Origin: Desertimonas sp963786985
Lineage (GTDB): Bacteria > Actinomycetota > Acidimicrobiia > Acidimicrobiales > Ilumatobacteraceae
Direction: 5' to 3'
DNA length: 64,000 nt
Assembly: GCA_963786985.1 (NCBI GenBank)
Contig: CAWBBL010000025.1
Location: 525,451 to 589,450, forward strand
Positions 57,243 through 64,000 of this stretch are shown here, one piece after another (position 1 is the first letter of the stretch; every line of letters starts with the position of its first letter). A program made the position numbers and the translations under genes. Under the pieces are notes generated by a model. It saw only the letters and a program-made list of their open reading frames with translations, was not told the DNA's origin and made no database searches.

Positions 57243-57689
57243 CAGCTCGGACGGTACTCGACAGCGACCGAGCGCTATCGCGCTGACCCGAATTCAGCCT
57301 CCGGCGACAAGTCCCGACCACGCGGGCCGAAGTGAGCGCGATTTGTCGGGACTTCCCGGGTCAGCAGCCGATTCTGCGAGTGTCGGAGGGGACTTGAGCT
57401 CCGGACGGAGGACGTGGCGGCCGATGTCGTCGAGTGGCGTCTAGCTCTGCTAGAGACCGATTCCTGCTCGGCGGCAGTGATGTCCTGTGTTACCCCGTAA
57501 CGCCTGCTCTCGCCTCGTTCGCGGAGAAACTGCTGACAACGCGTCCGAGAACGCCGACACACCCGCGCTACAGAGCAGAACGTCACGGGTGGACGTTCGG
57601 TACGCAACCTGTCCGATTGGATCCCGATCGCATGAGGCCGCTCGCCTGGCGATCAGCACATGGCCTGAGCAGAACGCGAGTATCTCGTC
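57243..57689. other. Gap between divergent sulfatase-like and antiporter genes
   Basis: Holds repeat copy B at 57309-57354 and no gene I can support; the open frames here are short and Arg/Ser-rich. Confidence 0.5.
57309..57354. repeat. Dispersed palindromic element, copy B (46 bases)
   Basis: AAGTCCCGAC pairs with GTCGGGACTT at its ends; the middle ACGCGGGCCGAAGTGAGCGC matches copy A except single substitutions. One extra C near the 3' end makes it 46 bases against 45. Confidence 0.75.
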
Positions 57690-59018
57690 ATGACCGAGTC
57701 GACCGTTGCGGTGATCGCCCTCCTCGTACTCGGATGGGCTGTCGTCTCGGGTGCTTTGGCGCGCCACGACGTCACCGGCCCGTTCGTGTTCGCGGTCGCC
57801 GGGTACCTCCTTGGGAACCCGGACTTTGGGCCGCTGACGGTCGACGTCGAAGCCGGCTCGATCCACCTCGTCGCCGAGGTCACTTTGGCCCTCGTGTTGT
57901 TCTCCGACGCCGCCAGGGTCAACCTCGCGGAGCTGCGGCGCGACCTGTCGATCCCCGTGCGATTGCTCGGTATCGGCCTCCTACTCTCCGTCGCCGCCGG
58001 CAGTCTCCTCGCCGCATGGTTGTTCGACGGGTTTCCGTGGGCGCTCGCCGGTTTCGTCGGTGCCGCTCTGGCCCCCACGGACGCCGCCCTGAGCGTGCAG
58101 GTGATCAACGACGAGCGCATCCCTCTGCGCCTTCGACGGGCGCTCAACGTGGAGAGTGGGCTCAACGACGGTATCGCCACGCCGATCGTCGTGTTCATGC
58201 TGGCGGTGGCGGCCAGCCAGCTCGGTGTCGTGAGCGAGAGCGTGTCGTTCGAGGCCGGAGCCGCACTTCGGGAGCTGGGCGCAGGGATCGTCGCCGGGGT
58301 CGTCGTCGGCGTCGGCGGGGCGGTGCTGATCTCGACGGCCACACGGCGCCGCTGGATCGCCACCGGCGGTCGGCGACTGGCCACGCTTGCCGTCGCCATC
58401 GCCGCCTTCGCCGTGGCGCTGGCATTCGACGCGAACGGCTTCATCGCCGCCTTCGTCGCCGGCATCGCCTTCGGGGCGATGCTCGACGGCAGTGTCGTCG
58501 ACCTCGAGGAGGCGGTCGAGCTTCCGGAGCTCGGCGGCGAGCTTCTCGGGCTGGTCGTCTGGTTCCTGTTCGGAGCTACCCTCGTCCCACTTGCGTTCGA
58601 GAAGCTCGACGGCTTCTCGGTCGTCTACGCGCTGGCGAGCCTCACGATCATCCGCATGCTCCCCGTCGCATTGGGTCTCGTCCGTTCGGGACTGGACCGG
58701 CCCAGCGTCGTGTTCATCGGTTGGTTCGGTCCGCGAGGGCTTGCATCGGTCGTGTTCGCCCTGCTGGCCATCGAAGAGTTGGGCGAGACCTCACCCGAAG
58801 TCGGGCGGGCTGTCGCGGCCGTGGCACTGACGGTGCTCCTGAGTGTGGTGCTCCACGGCATCACCGCCCGTCCCGGCGGCCGGCGCTTCCTCCAGAGCGA
58901 GCAGAACAGGTCCGCCGACGAGCGCACTCCACGGAGCCGGCCCCGCACCCTGTCGGCACACGGTCGGCGAGCATCGGACCGGTCCGTGGACGATCCGGTT
59001 CCGCATGCCTCCGCATGA
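57690..59018 (+). CDS. Na+/H+ antiporter, CPA1/NhaP type
   Basis: 442 residues, about twelve helices. VIALLVLGWAVVSGALARHD opens it; ALVLFSDAARVNLAELRRDL, VGAALAPTDAALSVQVINDE (the APTDA ion site) and RALNVESGLNDGIATPIVVF (the NVESGLND motif that includes the essential Asp) are the CPA1 signatures. WFGPRGLASVVFALLAIEEL is the conserved Gly-Pro-Arg-Gly helix. The Arg/Ser-rich tail after residue 395 is cytoplasmic. It exchanges Na+ or K+ for protons across the cell membrane. Stands alone between the palindromic element and the glycosidases. Confidence 0.92.
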   Translation: MTESTVAVIALLVLGWAVVSGALARHDVTGPFVFAVAGYLLGNPDFGPLTVDVEAGSIHLVAEVTLALVLFSDAARVNLAELRRDLSIPVRLLGIGLLLSVAAGSLLAAWLFDGFPWALAGFVGAALAPTDAALSVQVINDERIPLRLRRALNVESGLNDGIATPIVVFMLAVAASQLGVVSESVSFEAGAALRELGAGIVAGVVVGVGGAVLISTATRRRWIATGGRRLATLAVAIAAFAVALAFDANGFIAAFVAGIAFGAMLDGSVVDLEEAVELPELGGELLGLVVWFLFGATLVPLAFEKLDGFSVVYALASLTIIRMLPVALGLVRSGLDRPSVVFIGWFGPRGLASVVFALLAIEELGETSPEVGRAVAAVALTVLLSVVLHGITARPGGRRFLQSEQNRSADERTPRSRPRTLSAHGRRASDRSVDDPVPHASA

Positions 59019-59196
59019 GACGATGAGAAACCGCTCGCAAGACCTCACGAACGGCGTGCCTCCGTCGCATTCTCGCCACGCGTCCGACGGACGAGCCCGG
59101 CACGATCACGCTAAGAATTCATCACTGGGACTGTTCGGTTTGCCCGAAGCCGAGCTGCGGCACTGCCTGTACGACTACTCGTTTCAACACCGAACG

Positions 59197-60675
59197 TCAC
59201 GCGGGAACCCTGCTGCACGCGAGGACGTGGAACCCCCAGGGCGGCAGTTCGACGTACAGCCCGGCGTCGGCCATCTCGGGTCCGTCACGCGTGAACACCT
59301 CATCGGTGAGGAGGTCGGTGAGCTGCCACGTGTGTGCGCCGAGATCTTCCCAGCGCAGGTGGACTCGGGCTGCGGCGGGACCGTCGAAGTCGTTGATGAC
59401 GATGAGTGAACGGTGGTCACCGTCCGTCCATGACCAGGCCAGCAGCTGTTCGTTGGTCGAGTCGCCGGACCACCCACTGGTGTCCAGCAGGTCCCAGCTG
59501 CCGCGCCGCCGACCGTTGGTGGCGGCGAGCAGCCCGAGGTGGAACTGTCGGAGGTCGTCGTCGACCGGCTCGGGTGGCCGCCGGGCGAGGAACACCGGGA
59601 CGTGCACTCGCCAGCCTTCGAACTGGCCTTCGTGCCACATCGTGGCGCCCGGCAGGGTGGCGATGGCGACCGCGGCTGCCCGCTCCCGGTCCGGTTCGAG
59701 TTCCGATGCGGCGCGTGGTTCGTCGTGGTTCTCGAGGAAGCGGATGAGGTGGCGTTGGAAGTCAAGACCGGCGTGGAGGTGTCCGCGCACGGCTGCGGGT
59801 CCTTCGTGGATCAGACGGTCGTAGAGCCGTTTGTCGTAGCACCAGTCGAATCCGAGCTGCTGGAGATCCCACTCGAGATCCCAGTAGGCCTCGGCGGCGA
59901 AGACGAAGTGCGGGTGGTTTTCCCGAACCGAACCGATCACCTCGGTCCAGTATTCGTCGTCCGGCATCGCGCCCGCGCGGTCGCCCCATGTCCGGGCGAA
60001 CACCGTGTTCAGCAACAGCATCGCCATGTCGCACCGCACACCGTCCGCCTGCTCGGCGATGTCGTTGAGGGTCGCGGCGGCGGCCTGACGAAGGCCAGGT
60101 GCGAAGGCGTTGAGCTGAGCGACGTCCGGCCACGGCGGGAAGTACGGGTCGCGGCCGCGGGCGATGACGGCGTCACCCACCGCGATGAAGGCTGCTGGAT
60201 CGTCTCGGAGCTCATCGATGTCGCCCTGCACGAAGTACTCGGGATGCTCGGTGAGCCATCGATGGTCGGGGGCCACATGGTTGGGCACGAAGTCGACGAG
60301 CAGCCGCACGTCCCGCTGGGCCAGCGCGGCGCGGGCGGCGGCGAGACCAGCGCGCCCCCCGAGCCGTTCGTCGACTTCGTAGCGACTGATGCAGTAGGCC
60401 GAGCCGATGACGTCGGCATCGTCGAAGTCGGGCAGGGCCGCCCGGAACGAAGCGACCTGCTCGGCCGATTCCATCGCCAGTTCCACACCGGCCGGACCGC
60501 GTTCCCACACCCCCATCAGCCACACGGCGTCGACGCCCGCTGGTGTCACGCGGTCCCACTCGGCCGCAGGGACGTCGGCCAGCGTCGCGGTGACACCGGT
60601 CCGCAGGCTGACGTCGTGGAGCCAGGCCGCCGTGTTGAGCTCGTAGATCACCGGATCGGGCGGCCACGTGGTCAT
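59197..60675 (-). CDS. Alpha-amylase-family glycosidase (GH13)
   Basis: 492 residues from ATG 60675, no signal peptide. WPPDPVIYELNTAAWLHDVS and GVDAVWLMGVWERGPAGVEL open the barrel; RDVRLLVDFVPNHVAPDHRW is region I; ADGVRCDMAMLLLNTVFART holds the nucleophile Asp; FVFAAEAYWDLEW holds the acid Glu; RFLENHDEPRAASELEPDRE holds the second Asp. C-terminal beta domain ends in PPWGFHVLACSRVPA. Members occur beside GH63-like glucosidases, probably acting on glucans, glucosylglycerol-type compounds or glycogen. In the given sequence no stop separates it from the upstream gene; a TGA overlapping the ATG exists in another frame. Confidence 0.87.
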   Translation of the reverse strand: MTTWPPDPVIYELNTAAWLHDVSLRTGVTATLADVPAAEWDRVTPAGVDAVWLMGVWERGPAGVELAMESAEQVASFRAALPDFDDADVIGSAYCISRYEVDERLGGRAGLAAARAALAQRDVRLLVDFVPNHVAPDHRWLTEHPEYFVQGDIDELRDDPAAFIAVGDAVIARGRDPYFPPWPDVAQLNAFAPGLRQAAAATLNDIAEQADGVRCDMAMLLLNTVFARTWGDRAGAMPDDEYWTEVIGSVRENHPHFVFAAEAYWDLEWDLQQLGFDWCYDKRLYDRLIHEGPAAVRGHLHAGLDFQRHLIRFLENHDEPRAASELEPDRERAAAVAIATLPGATMWHEGQFEGWRVHVPVFLARRPPEPVDDDLRQFHLGLLAATNGRRRGSWDLLDTSGWSGDSTNEQLLAWSWTDGDHRSLIVINDFDGPAAARVHLRWEDLGAHTWQLTDLLTDEVFTRDGPEMADAGLYVELPPWGFHVLACSRVPA

Positions 60676-63462
60676 TGCAGTGTCCCTCGGCAGACGAGGT
60701 TGCAGCTCGACGGGGCCGTCGTCGGCTGGTCGGTGAGCAGGGTCACTTCTTGGCCTCCGGTCGCGGAGCACGCCGATCGTCTGGCCGACGGTGTATACGC
60801 CGTCGCCGGGTCGGCCGCGGATGAGGTCGGCGACGATGCCGGTCCAGCCGGTCTGGTGGGTGGCGCCGAGCCCGGCGCCGTTGTCACCGTGGAAGTACTC
60901 GTTGAAGACGAGGTTGTCCTTCCACGCCGGATCCTGCTGCAGGCGTTCGACCATCCCGAACGATGGACGTCGTCCGTCGGCGCCGACGAGGAAGAGCGAG
61001 ATGATCCGTTCCCGGAGATCGTCGGCGATCTTGTCGAGGGTCAGCATGGTGCCGCTGCGGGTGGGGTACTCGATCTGCAATTCGTCACCGAAGAACCGGT
61101 AGTAGCGCTCGAGCGCGCTGACGACGAGGAAGTTGAGGGGGAGCCACAGGGGGCCTCGCCAGTTGGAGTTGCCGCCGAACATCGCCGTGGTGGACTCGGC
61201 TGGTTCGTAGTCGATAGTGGCCGAGATCCCGTCGACATCGAGCTGGTAGGGATGATCGCGGTGATAGGCGGAGAGGGCCCGCAGGCCGTGGGGCGCGAGG
61301 AACTCGTCCTCGTCGAAGAGCTTGTCGAACAAGCGCCGGAGACGGTCGACGCCGACGACGCCGACCAGGAGCCGTCGGTCGCCGGGTGCCCCGCGCAGCA
61401 GGCCGCGTTCGGTGAGCTGGGCCATGTCGCCGAGGCCGCGAGCGTTGAGCAGTCGGGCGGACTGCTTGCCGACGGTCTCGGACCGGGCGATCACCGCTTC
61501 GTCGACGATGACCGCGGCGAGCAGGGGGATGATGCCGACCATCGAACGGACCTTGACCGGCACCTCGGTGCCGTCCCCTGTGATCAGCTTGTCGTAGTAC
61601 ATGCCGTCGGTGTCGTCCCACACGCCGAGGTGCTCCATCGCCTGGCTCATGGCGGCGAAGTGCTCCAGGAACTTGAGGACGAGATCGGTCGCCGGGCGCT
61701 GTCCTGATCGGTTGAGGATCGACGCGATCGTGCCCATCGCCAGCGCGAAGAAGGCCATCCAGCCTGTCGCGTCGGACTGCTCCAGCCGACCCCCGACCGG
61801 CAGGTGCGAGCGATCGATCGGCCCGATGTTGTCGAGCCCGAGGAACCCGCCCTCAAACAGGTTCGAGCCGTCGGCGTCCTCGCGGTTCACCCACCACGTG
61901 AAGTTCACCAGCAGCTTGTCGAAGATCTGGCTGAGGAAGTCCAGGTCCCGGGCCCCGTCGATGGCGAAGACTTCCAACGCCGCCCACGCCTGCACCGGCG
62001 GGTTGACGTCCCCGAAGTCCCACTCGTAGGCCGGCAGGGCGCCGTTGGGATGCTGGAACCACTCCCGACAGATGAGCAACAACTGGTACTTGGCGAAGGC
62101 GGGATCCAAATGGGCCAGGGCGACGCAGTGGAAGCCGAGATCCCACGCCGCGAACCACGGGTACTCCCATTTGTCAGGCATCGACATGATGTCGAAGGCC
62201 TCGAAGTTTCGCCAGCGCGAGTTCCGTCCGGTGAGCCGGGACGCTGGCGCAGTGGGCTGGGTCGGGTCGCCGTCCAGCCATCGCGACACGTCGTAATCGA
62301 ACAGCTGCTTGCTCCACAGCATCCCCGCGAAGGCCTGGCGCATCACGAGGGCCCGATCCGGCGATGCGTCGACCGGCGCCAGCTCGGCATAGAACTCGTC
62401 GGCCTCCTTGCGCCGCTCGGCCACGGCCTTGTCGAAGTCCTTCCCGAGCGCGGCCGACAGCTTGGACGGCTTGGTGCCGACTGGACGCAGCCGCAGACGC
62501 AGCTCGACTGTGGCGCCCGGCTCGACGGCGACCTGGTACCACAGCGACGCCTTCGTCCCCTTGGCCAGTGGGTTGACGGTGTCGTGGCCGCCGACCACAT
62601 GGTCATTGATGCCGTCCTTGGGATACGGCGCGCCGGGCTCAACGCCGTACAGGCGCCGGGTGTTCGTCTCGTTCTCGCAGAACAGCGTCACCGGCTCGGA
62701 ACCGTCGGGCCCGGCGGCCGCCAACAGCTCCAGCTCACCCAGGAACGGGTGGTCGATCACGATGATGCCGTTCGCTCCCGCGTGCAGGGACGGTTTCTCG
62801 GCGCCGACGTCCCACGACCACGTGTTGCGGAACCACACCGTGGGCAGGACGTGCAAGGTCTCGATTTCCGGACCGGCGTTGGTGACCCGCGTCCTCATCA
62901 GCAGATCGGTCGGGTCGGCCTTCACGTAGTCGACCTCGCAGATCCAGTAGCGATCGTCGTCGAACACGCCCGTGTCGAGCAGCTCGTACTCCGGGTCGAA
63001 CTTGCCCCGCCGGCCGTTCTCAGCCAACAGGTCGGCGTACGGGAAGGCCCGCTGCGGATAGTGGTAACGCCAACGGTTCCAGGCGTGGCTCGGGACAGCG
63101 TCGAGGTACCACCAATGCTCCTTGACGTCCTCGCCATGGTTCCCCTCGGCGCCAGTGAGCCCGAACATGCGCTCTTTGAGGATCGGGTCGCGACCGTTCC
63201 ACAGCGCCAAACCGAGGCACAGGCGCTGTTCGACGTCGGAGAACCCGGCCATGCCGTCCTCACCCCATCGGTAGGCGCGCGAGCGGGCGTGATCGTGGGG
63301 GAAGTACGCCCACGCATCGCCGTCCTCGCTGTAGTCCTCACGGACCGTGCCCCACTGGCGCTCGCTGACGTATGGACCCCACAGGTACCAGTCGCCGGCC
63401 TGGCGCAACCCATTCGACAACTGGCCGAACTTGTCGACCCGTTTCCGCTCTGCACTCGTCAT
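60676..63462 (-). CDS. GH63-like glucosidase (MGH1-like)
   Basis: About 900-930 residues from ATG 63462. N-terminus DWYLWGPYVSERQWGTVRED and WAYFPHDHARSRAYRWGEDG, then DPILKERMFGLTGAEGNHGE; catalytic (alpha/alpha)6 region with KWEYPWFAAWDLGFHCVALA, GGFLGLDNIGPIDRSHLPVG, FGGNSNWRGPLWLPLNFLVV and NEYFHGDNGAGLGATHQTGW. This is the bacterial GH63 relative often annotated as glucosidase. After GIVADLIRGRPGD the residues lose family resemblance, and the frame runs into the amylase gene; the alternative frame ends GQEVTLLTDQPTTA to a stop at 60674-60672. The C-terminal boundary is therefore uncertain. A related N-terminal fragment lies upstream at 63604-63718. Confidence 0.85.
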
Positions 63463-63479
63463 CGTGTGAACTCCCTGTC

Positions 63480-63600
63480 TCAGCCGAGACGTTCGAGAAG
63501 GTGGTCGCCGACGCGCAGGGCGTTGGCGATGGTGTCAACATCGGGTTCACGGCCCCGATCGAGGCGGACGAGCTGGAGTCCACGACGTAGAGGTTGTCGA
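63480..63600 (-). pseudogene. C-terminal remnant of a GMC oxidoreductase
   Basis: On the minus strand VDNLYVVDSSSSASIGAVNP is the start of the GMC C-terminal signature; one base is missing after CCGATGTTGAC and the next frame gives TIANALRVGDHLLERLG then a stop at 63482-63480. Only about 40 codons remain. A GMC gene directly before a glucosidase gene is a plausible ancestral order; the rest of the GMC gene is gone. Confidence 0.7.
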
Positions 63601-63603
63601 CCC

Positions 63604-63718
63604 TAGCGCTCACGGGACCGGGCCTGATCGTGGCTGAAGTAGCTCCAGGCATCACCGTTGTCGCTGTGGTCCTCCCGCAACCTGTCCCATTGCCTTCGCT
63701 CAGGTACGGCCTCCACCG
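63604..63718 (-). pseudogene. Fragment of a second glucosidase N-terminus
   Basis: Minus-strand frame AVEAVPERRQWDRLREDHSD then NGDAWSYFSHDQARSRER and a stop. It aligns with ERQWGTVREDYSEDGDAWAY of the intact glucosidase 300 bases downstream: most positions over 30 residues match, with independent substitutions. The fragment lacks its start and everything after residue 40, and abuts the GMC remnant. Confidence 0.65.
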
Positions 63719-63735
63719 CTTCCTACAGCACCCCC

Positions 63736-64000
63736 GCTCGCGCGAAATCTACAAAGCGGGAACGCGACGACGCCCGCCGTCAGCTCGCCGCGGCGACATC
63801 GCGGTCAGCGCCGTTGACTCGGGAGCAGGTCGCCCAACGAGTCGGGTCGGGTCGATGATCGAGGTCGCCGCCACGCTCGCCAAGTCCACACCGCCGCAAC
63901 GTCAGCGGTTGTACGGCTCGCTCGGCGTACGGATCGACTTCACGCTCGGAGCCTCGACACTGACTGCCCTGATAGGGGCGACTGGTGTGGGACGAATCGT
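63736..64000 (+). pseudogene. C-terminal part of a serine recombinase, frameshifted (runs off the edge)
   Basis: Plus-strand frame KRERDDARRQLAAATSRSAP then TREQVAQRVGS; after a duplicated GTCGG unit (63841-63853) the sense continues one frame away as MIEVAATLAKSTPPQRQRLY then GSLGVRIDFTLGAS. Coiled-coil Arg/Glu region followed by a short YxxLGVxxxF-type beta motif resembles the end of large serine recombinases and resolvases. The catalytic N-terminus is not present. Assignment is by pattern only. Confidence 0.4.

Noticed and set aside
57434..59026. Alternative-frame 530-codon open frame over the antiporter
   Set aside because: Arg-rich shadow of the CPA1 antiporter, which has all its signature motifs.

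Overview
The window is a GC-rich (about two thirds G+C by eye) actinobacterial chromosome segment. Markers are a WhiB regulator, mycothiol-type and F420-type enzymes, a DUF222/HNH protein, many GTG starts and many leaderless promoters. The protein set looks most like Acidimicrobiia (Ilumatobacter-like); that assignment rests on recognition, not on a search.

Layout. 0-4.2 kb: DMT transporter (cut by the edge), NYN ribonuclease-like protein, trpD and thrB joined in one frame, whiB. 4.3-9.3 kb: glycerol operon glpD, AGPS-like flavoprotein, membrane protein, glpK. 9.3-11.3 kb: two ferritin-like proteins, then the RNase P RNA gene rnpB. 11.3-14.2 kb: small and poorly conserved genes, a frameshifted secreted protein, a repeat-rich divergent control region and strong hairpins. 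14.2-23.9 kb: two paralogous secreted proteins, a histidine phosphatase, a zinc-ribbon protein, a class A penicillin-binding protein, an F420-type oxidoreductase, and glgC/glgA for glycogen. 23.9-30.6 kb: a 1853-residue single-chain acyl-CoA carboxylase of eukaryotic-like layout followed by a NIF3 protein. 30.6-37.7 kb: MFS transporter, K+ channel, beta-carbonic anhydrase, SMP-30 protein, HNH/DUF222 protein and an orphan phage-spike-like OB-fold protein. 37.7-47.4 kb: xylose/xyloside locus (xylB, xylA, GH3 glycosidase, LacI regulator; divergent sugar ABC transporter with many frameshifts). 47.4-53.5 kb: MDMPI-like enzyme, MetE-like protein, then a 4,5-cleavage aromatic-acid lower pathway (ligJ, ligK, DUF1932 dehydrogenase, ligI). 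53.6-59.0 kb: PadR plus membrane protein, sulfatase-like membrane protein, Na+/H+ antiporter. 59.2-63.5 kb: GH13 and GH63-like glycosidases joined in one frame. 63.5-64 kb: a patchwork of remnants (GMC oxidoreductase C-terminus, second glucosidase N-terminus, serine-recombinase C-terminus).

Function. The gene groups describe a heterotroph that takes up and cleaves xylosides, uses glycerol, stores glycogen, and degrades aromatic acids through 2-pyrone-4,6-dicarboxylate and oxalomesaconate. Regulation is visible as a LacI-type palindrome, a PadR-type palindrome overlapping its own promoter, and a TANNNT box 6-9 bp before at least thirteen start codons.

Caution. At least ten coding regions or junctions carry single-base frame changes, seven of them in the sugar ABC operon. 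Three unusual joined reading frames (trpD-thrB, PBP-zinc ribbon, glucosidase-amylase) each hide a normal stop/start overlap in another frame. Indel errors in the sequence are a serious alternative to real fusions or pseudogenes. No known defence system, CRISPR array, tRNA or complete mobile element was seen.
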